A stretch of DNA of 64,000 bases from Planctomycetota bacterium (lineage in GTDB: Bacteria > Planctomycetota > UBA1135 > GCA-002686595). How positions within the stretch are numbered: position 1 is the stretch's first letter; the number at the start of each line of letters is the position of its first letter. A model generated the notes under the pieces. The model was given only the letters and a program-made list of their open reading frames with translations. It was not told where the DNA came from and ran no database searches. This document shows positions 53,636 through 61,772 of the stretch, piece by piece. The stretch covers positions 62,001 through 126,000 of the forward strand of contig JAKVCD010000002.1 of assembly GCA_022446815.1 (NCBI GenBank), read 5' to 3'. The translations under genes and the position numbers were made by a program.

Positions 53636-54786
53636 CACGCCCCCTCGTCCTCGTCGCGAACGCGCGCTTGCCTGGTCTTCGAGCGCAGTCCATTCAGGTC
53701 ACGCAGGCTGCCGCGGCCTTCCAGCGGGCTGGGGCTCAGACCACGCTCTTGCACGCCGAGCGTCGAGACACGCCGCAGGCGACGACAGAGACGATCCTCG
53801 AGGCGCAGGGTGTGCAGCCGACTCCCGGCTTAGAGATCCGCTCGATCCACTGCTCTGATTGGATTGACCGGATGCCACGGGCGCTGCAGTACATCCCCGC
53901 GCGTCTTCAGGAGTTGAGCTTCGCTAGGAGCGCAGCGCGTCGCATCCTCACCCGTTACCCAGAGGCACAGGTCTTATCTCGCGAGCTTGAGACGGCGCGT
54001 CACTTGGTCCGTGAGGGGCACGTACGCACGAGCCTCGAGCTCCATCGCGTGCCGGGGGGCGCGACTCGTCGGCGCTGGCTGCTCGAGGCCGCAGCCGGCT
54101 GCCGCCGGGTGATCGCCATCTCTGGTGGCGTGCGCGATGACCTCCTCGAGCTAGGCGTGGAGGAGGCTAAGGTGACAGTCGAGCACGACGCCTATGACCC
54201 CGCCTTGTTCGAAGAGCTCCCCAGCAAGGCCGACGCGCGCGCGGAGCTTCAGATCGATCCAGGCCGTCAAGTCGTGGTCTATACAGGCGGTCTCCTCGCT
54301 TGGAAGGGCGTCGACGTCCTGATCGAGGCGGCTCGGAAGCTTCCAGAGCCGCTCTTCCTCATCGCCGGCGGGATGCCTGAAGATGTGGAGCGCGTCAGGG
54401 CGCTCGCCGCTGGACTCCAAAACGTTCGCATTGACGGCTTTCAACCTCCCGCGCGCGTGCCGCTCTATCTCGCATGCGCTGACGTGGCCTCGATGCCCAA
54501 CAGATCCAGGCCTGCGATCTCCTCGCGGTACACCTCGCCTCTGAAGGCGTTCGAGTACATGGCTGCGGGGCTCCCCATCGTCGCGAGCGACCTGCCAAGC
54601 TTGCGAGAGGCCTTGGCTGGACGGGCTGGTGTGGTCTACGCAAGCCCGGACGACCCTGAGTCGCTCGGGCTCGCCCTCTCGGAGGCCCTAGAGGGCCGCT
54701 TGGCAAGCTCGCCTGCGCTTGAGGCCACGTGGGCTCGGCGCGCTGAGCGGCTCTTGGAGGCGATGAGGACGCCTTTGGACTCCTGA
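53632..54786 (+). CDS. Glycosyltransferase family 4
   Basis: This 384-aa protein starts at ATG 53632, overlapping the previous stop (ATGA). N-terminal LVANARLPGLRAQSIQVTQAAAAF suggests the acceptor loop. The donor half has VVVYTGGLLAWKGVDVLIEAARKL and PNRSRPAISSRYTSPLKAFEYMAAGLPIVASDLPSLRE, the variant in which SPLKxFEYMAxG replaces the classical EX7E. A 29-bp gap follows, the only sizeable one in this gene run. Confidence 0.9.
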   Translation: MTRPLVLVANARLPGLRAQSIQVTQAAAAFQRAGAQTTLLHAERRDTPQATTETILEAQGVQPTPGLEIRSIHCSDWIDRMPRALQYIPARLQELSFARSAARRILTRYPEAQVLSRELETARHLVREGHVRTSLELHRVPGGATRRRWLLEAAAGCRRVIAISGGVRDDLLELGVEEAKVTVEHDAYDPALFEELPSKADARAELQIDPGRQVVVYTGGLLAWKGVDVLIEAARKLPEPLFLIAGGMPEDVERVRALAAGLQNVRIDGFQPPARVPLYLACADVASMPNRSRPAISSRYTSPLKAFEYMAAGLPIVASDLPSLREALAGRAGVVYASPDDPESLGLALSEALEGRLASSPALEATWARRAERLLEAMRTPLDS

Positions 54787-54815
54787 ACCGGCAGGAATCA
54801 GCCGAGAGAGTAAGT

Positions 54816-55970
54816 ATGCGAGTCCTCTTCCTCACAGACTCCCTCTCCGATCTAGACGGTGTAGGTCGCTACGCAGTGAGGTTGATTGGAGCTTTGGAGG
54901 ACGCTGGCGTTGAGGTGGAGGTGCTCTTGGGGAGGAAGCATCGGCCCAACTCTGGAGATGTTCGTGAGTCATGGGACGTGAGCATCTGCTTGCCCCCGGA
55001 CCACTACTACTACATGTCGCCGCTGCGCTTCTGGGCGAACACGCTGCTCTACCTGCCGCGGGTCGTGGCGGCGGCTCGGCGGGCTGACATGGTCCATTGC
55101 GTGAAGGACTTCCCTCACAGCTGGCTCGGCGCTGTGGCGGCTAAGCTGGCGGGTAAGCCATGCGTAGCGACGGCGCACGGCACCTACTCTACGGAGCCGC
55201 TGCGGAGCAGCCGGCACAAGGGGAGGGCGCTGTGGGCCGCTGAGCGGTACGCGCGTTGGATCTCTGTGAGCGGCTTCACGAAGCGTGGGCTCATAGACGC
55301 TTTAGAGGGGAAGGGCCCTAGCGCAGAGGAGATCGCGGTGGTCTCGAACGGGGTCAACGCTGCGCACTACGAGGGCGCGCGTGAGATAGGGGAGCGGCCG
55401 TGGCATGGGAAGCGCTTCACCCTCTCTATTGGGGAGATCAAGGAGCGCAAGGGGCACCACCTCTCGCTGCCTGCTTGGCTGAAGCTCTCTGAGCGTCACC
55501 CCGAGCTCGAACACTTCATCGTCGGACGTCCAGCTGGCGATGACTACGAGGCTATGTTGCGCGGGATGGTGCGCGATGCCGGCGCTGAGGATCGCGTCCA
55601 CTTCCTCGGGAACGTCGAGGAGGATGAGAAGGTCGACCTCCTGCAGCGGGCAGAGGCCTTCATTCACACGCCCGTCACTGCCGCGGACGGCGGCTTTGAG
55701 GGCTTCGGGATCGTCTACCTCGAGGCTGCTGCTTGTGGGACCCCGTCAGTGGGGACGCTCCACTCAGGCGCGGAGGACGCGGTCGAGGTCGGCGTTACAG
55801 GTGTCTTGGTCGAGCCGGACGTGGACTCCGTCACTGCGGGGATCGAGGAGATACTCGGCGGCGAGGGGCCCGGGCGCTTCGCTCAGTCTGCTCGTGAATA
55901 CGCTGGAGGCTGCTCGTGGGGGCGCAACGCCGAGGATGTGCTGGCCATGTATCAAGAGGTCTTGAGGTGA
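54816..55970 (+). CDS. Glycosyltransferase family 4
   Basis: This is a 384-aa GT-B enzyme. The N-terminus LTDSLSDLDGVGRYAVRLIGALEDAG forms the acceptor loop, with MVHCVKDFPHSWLGAVAAKLAGKPCVATAHGTYS. The donor domain has LSIGEIKERKGHHLSLPAWLKL and EX7E in GGFEGFGIVYLEAAACGTPSVGT. It ends with a 4-base GTGA overlap into the flippase gene, placing the last glycosyltransferase just before export. Confidence 0.92.
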   Translation: MRVLFLTDSLSDLDGVGRYAVRLIGALEDAGVEVEVLLGRKHRPNSGDVRESWDVSICLPPDHYYYMSPLRFWANTLLYLPRVVAAARRADMVHCVKDFPHSWLGAVAAKLAGKPCVATAHGTYSTEPLRSSRHKGRALWAAERYARWISVSGFTKRGLIDALEGKGPSAEEIAVVSNGVNAAHYEGAREIGERPWHGKRFTLSIGEIKERKGHHLSLPAWLKLSERHPELEHFIVGRPAGDDYEAMLRGMVRDAGAEDRVHFLGNVEEDEKVDLLQRAEAFIHTPVTAADGGFEGFGIVYLEAAACGTPSVGTLHSGAEDAVEVGVTGVLVEPDVDSVTAGIEEILGGEGPGRFAQSAREYAGGCSWGRNAEDVLAMYQEVLR

Positions 55971-57625
55971 TCTCCAAGGTCTGGGGCATGCTGCGCACGA
56001 AGTTTGTGCGAGACGCTGCCACCCTCCAGGTCGCGACCGGTGTCAGCCAGGTCTTTCAGGTCGGCACTACGGTCGCTCTCGCCTTAATGCTCGGGGCTGA
56101 GGGGCAGGGGATCTACGTCTCTGCCATCGCCTTGCAGGCCTTGGTCTTCTTTCTGATCAATGTAGGCGTCATGCAGGCCACGGTGGGGCAGATCGCCGCC
56201 GCGGCCGCGCGTAAGAATGAGTACAAGAGCTCCGGTTGGATCGCTTTTCTTGCGAAGACGGTCGCAGCCTTCGGCTTGCTCATCTTTGTGGCTGGCTGGT
56301 TCCTCCTGCCATATATCGGAGAGCTGTTCTATGACGACAGGCAGGTCGGGGTATGGGCTTGGTGGCTTTGCGCCGTCCCGCTGATCGAGCTACCCAAGGT
56401 CGTAGCCTCCGCTGCCTTTCTCGGTACGCGCAGGATGGTCGCGCTCGGGCAGCTAGAGACGACCTGTGATCTCGTCCGGCTCTTCTTGGTCGTCTGCGGC
56501 GCCGTCGCGACCAGGTCTCCAGAGGGCGCGATTGTCGGGGTCCTGCTCTCGAGCGGTGTCTCTGCCGTCCTCTCGGCTGCGCTCTATCGCCGAGCTCGCT
56601 CGGACGGTGAGTACCCCCTGCCTGGAGCACGCGCGATCGTTCAGCGGGCGCGAGACATCAAGATACGTCAGGGCATCCGTCAGGGGCTGCGAGTCGCTCT
56701 CATCAAGAACGGCCAGTCGCTCTTCGGGAACATCTTTCCGCGCCTGATCATCGGGGCCGTGACAGGCCTCGAGTGGGCCGCTTACTTTCACATCGCCCAG
56801 CGGCTCGTGACAGTCCCCATGATGCTCGCGGACGCGGTCCGGCGTACTGCGCTGCCAGCGCTCGGCGAGCTCGCGGGCCAGAAGGATCTCCCGAAGTTTC
56901 GCAGCCTCTTCTTCCGCACGGCCTTCATCACGGGGGGGCTGACGAGCCTAGTTCTGTTCGGCCTGCTCTCGGTCATTCCTTGGCTCGTCCAGCTGCTCTT
57001 CCCTGAAGACTATGGTCTGCCGGTCTTCACCTACGCGCAGATCCTGGTGCTGGCATATATCCCGTTCTCCTTCGCGGTCGCCAATGAGGCCTTCTACATC
57101 GTCACGAACAAGCTGAAGGTCTTGCTCTGGATCACTCTCGTGGGCGCGATCGTCACGATCCCGACCAACATCTGGCTGATCAAGGTCATCCCGTACACGG
57201 GGACCGCCTGGGGCTTGGCGCTGTATCAGTCCTGGGTGCTCGTGCACTTGGTCTACATCAGCTACTTATTGCTCCGAGCTCGTGACGCTGAGGCCTTTTG
57301 GCGCTCCGAGGATGGCGTGATCTGCCCTGCATGCGGAGAGTTGGCTACCCCTGGGGGCGTGCCCTTCTGGGTGATTCTTGTCTCGGTGACCTCTCTGAGC
57401 TTGAGCTTTATGTCCCTCGCCTTCCCCGGGAAGTTGGGTGAGGTCTTGGGTGACATGCTCTTGATCCAGGACGGCTCCTCCTGGAGGTTAGCCGTCGCTG
57501 GACTCTTCGGGGTTGGGGGATTGGTGCCCCTGCTTCTCTGGAGGGAGCCCAACAATTGCGGTGCGTGTGGGCACCGCTGGGTCAGCAAACGTGGGCAGGC
57601 AAGCCCCCCTGCAGCTGGTTCGTAG
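55967..57625 (+). CDS. Wzx-like oligosaccharide flippase with split zinc-ribbon tail
   Basis: This protein is 552 aa from GTG 55967, which overlaps the previous TGA by 4 bases. About twelve to fourteen transmembrane helices in the MATE/MVF style (VGVMQATVGQI, AWGLALYQSWVLVHLVYISYLLL) predict flipping of lipid-linked oligosaccharide across the inner membrane. The C-terminal part is unusual: Cys453-x2-Cys456 and Cys531-x2-Cys534 with His536, as in a zinc ribbon, are separated by 74 residues holding two more hydrophobic helices. This tail is not part of the usual flippase and may be a regulatory or partner-binding site. Confidence 0.86.
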   Translation: MISKVWGMLRTKFVRDAATLQVATGVSQVFQVGTTVALALMLGAEGQGIYVSAIALQALVFFLINVGVMQATVGQIAAAAARKNEYKSSGWIAFLAKTVAAFGLLIFVAGWFLLPYIGELFYDDRQVGVWAWWLCAVPLIELPKVVASAAFLGTRRMVALGQLETTCDLVRLFLVVCGAVATRSPEGAIVGVLLSSGVSAVLSAALYRRARSDGEYPLPGARAIVQRARDIKIRQGIRQGLRVALIKNGQSLFGNIFPRLIIGAVTGLEWAAYFHIAQRLVTVPMMLADAVRRTALPALGELAGQKDLPKFRSLFFRTAFITGGLTSLVLFGLLSVIPWLVQLLFPEDYGLPVFTYAQILVLAYIPFSFAVANEAFYIVTNKLKVLLWITLVGAIVTIPTNIWLIKVIPYTGTAWGLALYQSWVLVHLVYISYLLLRARDAEAFWRSEDGVICPACGELATPGGVPFWVILVSVTSLSLSFMSLAFPGKLGEVLGDMLLIQDGSSWRLAVAGLFGVGGLVPLLLWREPNNCGACGHRWVSKRGQASPPAAGS

Positions 57626-57855
57626 AGGTTTTTTCTTCTTCCCGCGCCCGGTTTTGGGTGAGGCTGCAGGCTCAGGAATGGGGCCTGTAGTGCCGAAGAG
57701 AGGGTGTAGAACCTCTCTGTTCTGATCTGAGCGCCTCCTTTACGAGGTTGCATAGACAGAATCTTATGCGAGGGGTAGATTCTAGTTCCTAGGGCCTTAA
57801 GGGACCCAACGGCAGGAATCGCCCGTCCTAGCGGCCAAAACCAGCTATTTAGAGC
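57626..57855. other. 230-bp intergenic spacer in the glycan locus
   Basis: This is the longest gap inside the glycan locus, between the flippase and the second radical SAM gene. It has a pyrimidine run (TTTTTTCTTCTTCCC near 57630) and AT-richer sequence towards its end, which would suit a promoter, but no clear -35/-10 pair with normal spacing was found. No gene is apparent. Confidence 0.5.
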
Positions 57856-59280
57856 ATGCGCAAGAGCCTCCTAACCTACGTCAAGCCCCACGTTCAAGAA
57901 GACCCGCTGTCGATGATCCTAGGGATCACCTACATCGGCGCGATGATGGAGCAGGAGGGCTTGCCAGTGGAGCTCTGCGATGAGCGCCTCTACGGCGACG
58001 CGCACATGCGCGAGGTCATCGACCGGAACGACATCATCGGCTTCGGCGCGCTCACCCCGAACATCCGCCGAGCCATCGCCTGGGCTAAGTATGCCAAGGA
58101 GCAGGGTAAGACCACCGTCATGGGAGGCCCTCACGCCTCGGTTGACCAGGGGATCTTCCTCGACTCAGGGCACTTCGACTACGTCATCAAGGGCGAGTGC
58201 GAGGAGACCTTCCCGCAGTTCGTCAAGGCGATCGAGAGCGACCAAGACTCCGAGCTTGAGAAGGTCCCCGGCCTCGCCGGGGTCCGCGATGGTCATGTCT
58301 GGGTGGACAATGAGGCGCCGCCCCTGATCAAGAAGCTCGATGACCTGCCCCTCCCGGCGCGTCACTTGCTGCCGATGGACAGCTACTTCCAGGTCAACCC
58401 TGAGAAGCTCGTCTACATCTTCACCACCCGAGGCTGCCCCTTTAAGTGCATCTTCTGCCAGAAGGAGCTCACTGGTCGTGGCTTCCGCGTCCGCTCCACG
58501 GAGCTCATCGTCGACGAGCTCGAGCAGATCGTGAAGCACTACGACCCGGGCGTGATCCTTTTCGTGGACGAGATCCTGACGCTCCGCAAGAAGCGCATCC
58601 ATGAGATGTGCGATGAGATCATCCGCCGAGGTTTGAAGTTCGAGTGGATCGCGAACACTCGTGCGGACTGCGTCGACTACCCGCTGCTCAAGCACATGCA
58701 CCGCGCGGGTTGCCGCCGCATCTATTACGGATGGGAGTCCGGCAGTCAGCGCATGCTCGACGTTCTCAAGAAGGACCTCACGCCTGAAGAGATCGTTGAG
58801 GCTGCCAAGATGACCCGTCGCGCGGGCATCTGGGCCAAGGTCTATCTGATCGTTGGATCTCCTGGTGAGACCAAGCAAGACATCGAGGAGACCGAGAAGG
58901 TGCTCCGCTTGGCCGGGCCTGACCTCGTCAGGGTGTCGGTCTTCAACCCGCTCATCGGGACCGAGTCTTGGGACGGCTACACGGCGAACATCGACGTGAG
59001 CGACCTCCGCGAGAACTACGTCTCCTCAAACCGCTCGGCCTACAAGCACGAGAACTTCGGGCAGCTTGAGCTCGAGGAGATGCGCAAGAACATGGTCCGC
59101 TCCTATGAGAAGTGGTACTACGCCTACCCGCAGCGCACGCGCCGCTTCATGGAGCGGATGATGTACTACATGGAGAACCCGCTCTATGGTCGCAAGCGCC
59201 TCGGTCGCGCCCTCGGCCTCGTCCCTGCTCCCCGCAGTGACAGCGTCCACCTCAAGGCGATGCAAGAGCAGGACGCCTGA
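57856..59280 (+). CDS. B12-binding domain radical SAM protein
   Basis: This 474-aa protein starts at ATG 57856. The N-terminal cobalamin-binding domain (about residues 1-150) has GFGALTPNIRRAIAWAKYAKEQGKTTVMGGPHASV. The radical SAM core has Cys194-x3-Cys198-x2-Cys201 in RGCPFKCIFCQKE, followed by FRVRSTELIVDELEQIV and YYGWESGSQRMLDVLKKDL. The C-terminus has a Tyr/Met-rich segment MRKNMVRSYEKWYYAYPQRTRR. A radical enzyme next to flippase, acyltransferase and deacetylase genes suggests methylation or another modification of a sugar or lipid; the substrate is not identifiable. Confidence 0.92.
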   Translation: MRKSLLTYVKPHVQEDPLSMILGITYIGAMMEQEGLPVELCDERLYGDAHMREVIDRNDIIGFGALTPNIRRAIAWAKYAKEQGKTTVMGGPHASVDQGIFLDSGHFDYVIKGECEETFPQFVKAIESDQDSELEKVPGLAGVRDGHVWVDNEAPPLIKKLDDLPLPARHLLPMDSYFQVNPEKLVYIFTTRGCPFKCIFCQKELTGRGFRVRSTELIVDELEQIVKHYDPGVILFVDEILTLRKKRIHEMCDEIIRRGLKFEWIANTRADCVDYPLLKHMHRAGCRRIYYGWESGSQRMLDVLKKDLTPEEIVEAAKMTRRAGIWAKVYLIVGSPGETKQDIEETEKVLRLAGPDLVRVSVFNPLIGTESWDGYTANIDVSDLRENYVSSNRSAYKHENFGQLELEEMRKNMVRSYEKWYYAYPQRTRRFMERMMYYMENPLYGRKRLGRALGLVPAPRSDSVHLKAMQEQDA

Positions 59281-59348
59281 TCCAGTCCCCACCTGGCAGC
59301 CATCGGCGCTCTAGCGCCACGTCCCCAACCTTTTAGGAGGCTCCGACT

Positions 59349-60461
59349 GTGAGCGACTCCCGAGACTTCTCTGCAGCGCAAGGGGAGATGCCCCCGGGCT
59401 TCTCTATTGAGGCGGGCGCATCGGGTGAGCGCGCTGAGCAAGTCGCGCTCTTCAATGCCTGCTTCACAAAGGACGTGACAGAGACGGACCTCTCTTGGCG
59501 GTACGAGCAGAGCCCCTACGGTGAGAGCGTTAACCTCCTCGCCCGCGAGGAGGCTACTGGAGAGCTCGTCAGCGGCTACGCCTGCAACCCGCGCTTAGCG
59601 ATCGCTGGCGACGCTGAAGCTACCGTCGGGCAGACGGGGGACGTCATGACGCACCCCTCGCGCCGCAAGCTCGGCGTTTTCAGTTACCTCGACCGAGCGG
59701 CGGTGAGCCGAGCCAAGGAGGCGGGCTGGCCGTGCGTCTTTGGTCTCCCCAACTGGCGATCAGCCCACATCTTTGAAGCCCTCGGCTGGGAGGTCATCGG
59801 CACTCTGCGTGAGTGGAGCCTGCCCCTGCGCTTGGACTCAAACGCGCTCTCGAGGCGAAAGCGCGTTGCGCGCTTGGCGCCCCTTCGACTGCCTTTTGAG
59901 CGCCTCAAAGCCTGCGCCGCCCAGCGGCGGATGCAGCGAGCCTTAGATGGATACGAGGTTCGGCCGCTCGCTGGCTTCCCTGAGGAGGTGCGCGACCTCT
60001 CTGTGCGGATGGAGGCTCGCCACGGCTTCATGGTGCGACGAGATCCTGAGTATCTGACCTGGCGCTTCCAGCGCGGCAAGAGCCGCCTCCACCGGTGCTT
60101 CGGGCTCTACAACACCGCTGGAGACTTCCACGGCTACGTGGTCGTTCAACTGCCGCGTGAGGGGGAGCTACACGGGTTCCTCGTAGACGTCCTAGCTGAG
60201 GACCACGCGCGCACCGCAGTCATCGCTGCTGGCATCGCTGCCTTGGACTATGCGGACGCCTCGATCGTTCACAGCACCGCCGTAGACGGCTCCGCGTGGG
60301 CTCAGGAGCTGAACTCATCGGGTTTCTCACCCGCGGCGAACAGAAACGTCATGCAGATCATTCTGCACGCGAATGACCCAGACCACCCCATCACACAGGC
60401 CGCTCGTCAGACCAGTCGCTGGCATTTCACCGACGGTGACCGCGATGATGAGACGATGTAA
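59349..60461 (+). CDS. GNAT-fold acyltransferase
   Basis: This 370-aa protein starts at GTG 59349 with AGGAGG at 59335-59340. The first 170 residues resemble a GNAT domain, with VGQTGDVMTHPSRRKLGVFSYLDRAAVSRAKEAGWPCVFGLPNWRSAHIFEALGWE at about residues 98-155, including the acetyl-CoA loop. A second domain follows (residues 200-350, LTWRFQRGKSRLHRCFGLYNTAGDFHGYVVV), giving a double-GNAT layout like FemAB-type proteins. It may acylate an amino sugar. The deacetylase starts 6 bp after its stop. Confidence 0.85.
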   Translation: MSDSRDFSAAQGEMPPGFSIEAGASGERAEQVALFNACFTKDVTETDLSWRYEQSPYGESVNLLAREEATGELVSGYACNPRLAIAGDAEATVGQTGDVMTHPSRRKLGVFSYLDRAAVSRAKEAGWPCVFGLPNWRSAHIFEALGWEVIGTLREWSLPLRLDSNALSRRKRVARLAPLRLPFERLKACAAQRRMQRALDGYEVRPLAGFPEEVRDLSVRMEARHGFMVRRDPEYLTWRFQRGKSRLHRCFGLYNTAGDFHGYVVVQLPREGELHGFLVDVLAEDHARTAVIAAGIAALDYADASIVHSTAVDGSAWAQELNSSGFSPAANRNVMQIILHANDPDHPITQAARQTSRWHFTDGDRDDETM

Positions 60462-60467
60462 GAGGGC

Positions 60468-61523
60468 GTGAAGCACAAGCTCAAGATGCTCCTCCGGGAG
60501 CTTGTTGCCCGCGCGGTCTATCACACCCCGCTCTGGAGGCTCTGTGACCTCCTCGCGCCTAAGCGCATGGTCATCTTGGCGGGGCACTGTGTGGAGGCCG
60601 CTTCGAACGACTTCCTTCCACCGGAGATGAAGATCCGTGAGGAGACGCTCGCGTCCATCCTGAGCTGGCTGAAGGAGCGCTTTGACGGCGTTCGTGTCGC
60701 CGATGGGTGGCGACGGCTCAATGAAGGGGGCGGGAAGAGTCTCTTCGCGCTCTCGATGGACGACGGCTACCGTGACAATGTGACCCACCTCCTGCCGCTG
60801 GCAGAGCGGCTAGGGGTGCCTGTCACGGTCTATCTTGAGTCTCGCCCGCTCGACGAGGCGCGGGTGAACTGGACCCACAAGTTTTTCTGGCTCGTGGAGC
60901 GGCTTGGAGTTGATGAGCTCGCTGTGCGGTATGCAGACGAAACTCACGTAGAGTCCGACAATGTGCAGACGCATCAGGTCGTGGCCGAAGGTGTCGACGT
61001 TATCTATCGCTGGAAGCGCGCCCTCAAGTACGACTTCGATCCCATCGAGCGCGACCGTGTGCTCGACGCCCTCTTCGCTAGAGAGGGCGGTGAAGAAGCT
61101 GCGCTCTGTGCAGAGCTCTACATGGACGACGCCGGCGTCGCGGCTCTGCGAGACGCTGGCTGGGAGTTGGGTGGTCACACCGTGTCTCACCATGTCTTGA
61201 GCGGACTGGAGGAGGCGGCGCAGCGGGAGGAGGTGACAAGGGGTCGGGAGTCCTTGGTTGAGCGTCGCGGGGTCGGCTGCGAGAGCTTCGCTTACCCCTT
61301 CGGTCGCAGCTGGGATTTCAACGAGGCCTCTGTGCAGGCTGTCCGGGATGCTGGCTTTGAGTGCGCCGTGCACACGCACGCGGGGGTGGCGACGCGGGGC
61401 TCGGATCCTTACAGGTTGTCGCGTTGGATGATCGATGATCAGGCGCAGCTGCACCTCATCGCCGCGGAGGCCTGTGGGGCCTTCGAGCTCTTCAGGAAGG
61501 TCGGGCTGGACCTCTCTGAGTGA
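60468..61523 (+). CDS. Polysaccharide deacetylase (NodB-type) family protein
   Basis: This 351-aa protein starts at GTG 60468. The NodB core begins with the metal/acid motif SMDDGYRDN (about residues 95-103), a later GGHTVSHHVLSGLEEA supplies the paired His ligands, and SFAYPFGRSWDFNEASV is the third motif. Such enzymes remove N- or O-acetyl groups from sugars. No signal peptide is seen, so it may act on cytoplasmic lipid-linked precursors, in opposition to the GNAT protein upstream. Confidence 0.92.
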   Translation: MKHKLKMLLRELVARAVYHTPLWRLCDLLAPKRMVILAGHCVEAASNDFLPPEMKIREETLASILSWLKERFDGVRVADGWRRLNEGGGKSLFALSMDDGYRDNVTHLLPLAERLGVPVTVYLESRPLDEARVNWTHKFFWLVERLGVDELAVRYADETHVESDNVQTHQVVAEGVDVIYRWKRALKYDFDPIERDRVLDALFAREGGEEAALCAELYMDDAGVAALRDAGWELGGHTVSHHVLSGLEEAAQREEVTRGRESLVERRGVGCESFAYPFGRSWDFNEASVQAVRDAGFECAVHTHAGVATRGSDPYRLSRWMIDDQAQLHLIAAEACGAFELFRKVGLDLSE

Positions 61524-61539
61524 GTGGGGGACAGAGGGG

Positions 61540-61677
61540 TCAGTCGAACATCGGGTATTGGTGTGGCGCTACGCCGTCCTCAGGCGGGCCCGAGAAGAAC
61601 ACCAAGTAGATGACTGTGCCCAGGATCAACGCCATCGGCGTCAGGATCCACACCCAATTGTCTTTGAGGAAGCTCAT
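61540..61677 (-). CDS. DUF5989-like small membrane protein, 45 aa
   Basis: This is a minus-strand gene of 46 codons including the stop, from ATG 61677 to TGA 61540. The protein begins MSFLKDNWVWILTPMALIL, continues through one transmembrane helix to VYLVFFSG-like residues (read TVIYLVFFSG), and ends in a short polar tail PPEDGVAPHQYPMFD. The MSFLKD opening followed by one helix is what I recall for DUF5989 proteins, tiny membrane proteins often near SxtJ and carbamoyltransferase genes. It converges on the deacetylase gene with a 16-bp gap. The ribosome site is weak (AAAAG). Confidence 0.72.
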   Translation of the reverse strand: MSFLKDNWVWILTPMALILGTVIYLVFFSGPPEDGVAPHQYPMFD

Positions 61678-61683
61678 CTTTTA

Positions 61684-61699
61684 AGGCGGGCTTCGCCCG
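61684..61699. repeat. Inverted repeat upstream of the small membrane gene
   Basis: GCGGGC and GCCCGC pair around a TTC loop (about 61685-61699), just upstream of the ATG of the minus-strand small gene and in the 95-bp gap before the sortilin-like gene. No T-run follows on either strand. Confidence 0.35.
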
Positions 61700-61772
61700 C
61701 TCCTGGGTTGATTATACCGCCTGTTCGGCCTCCAGTTCGGGAGTTCCGTATGGAGGCTGGTACAGTTGAAGC

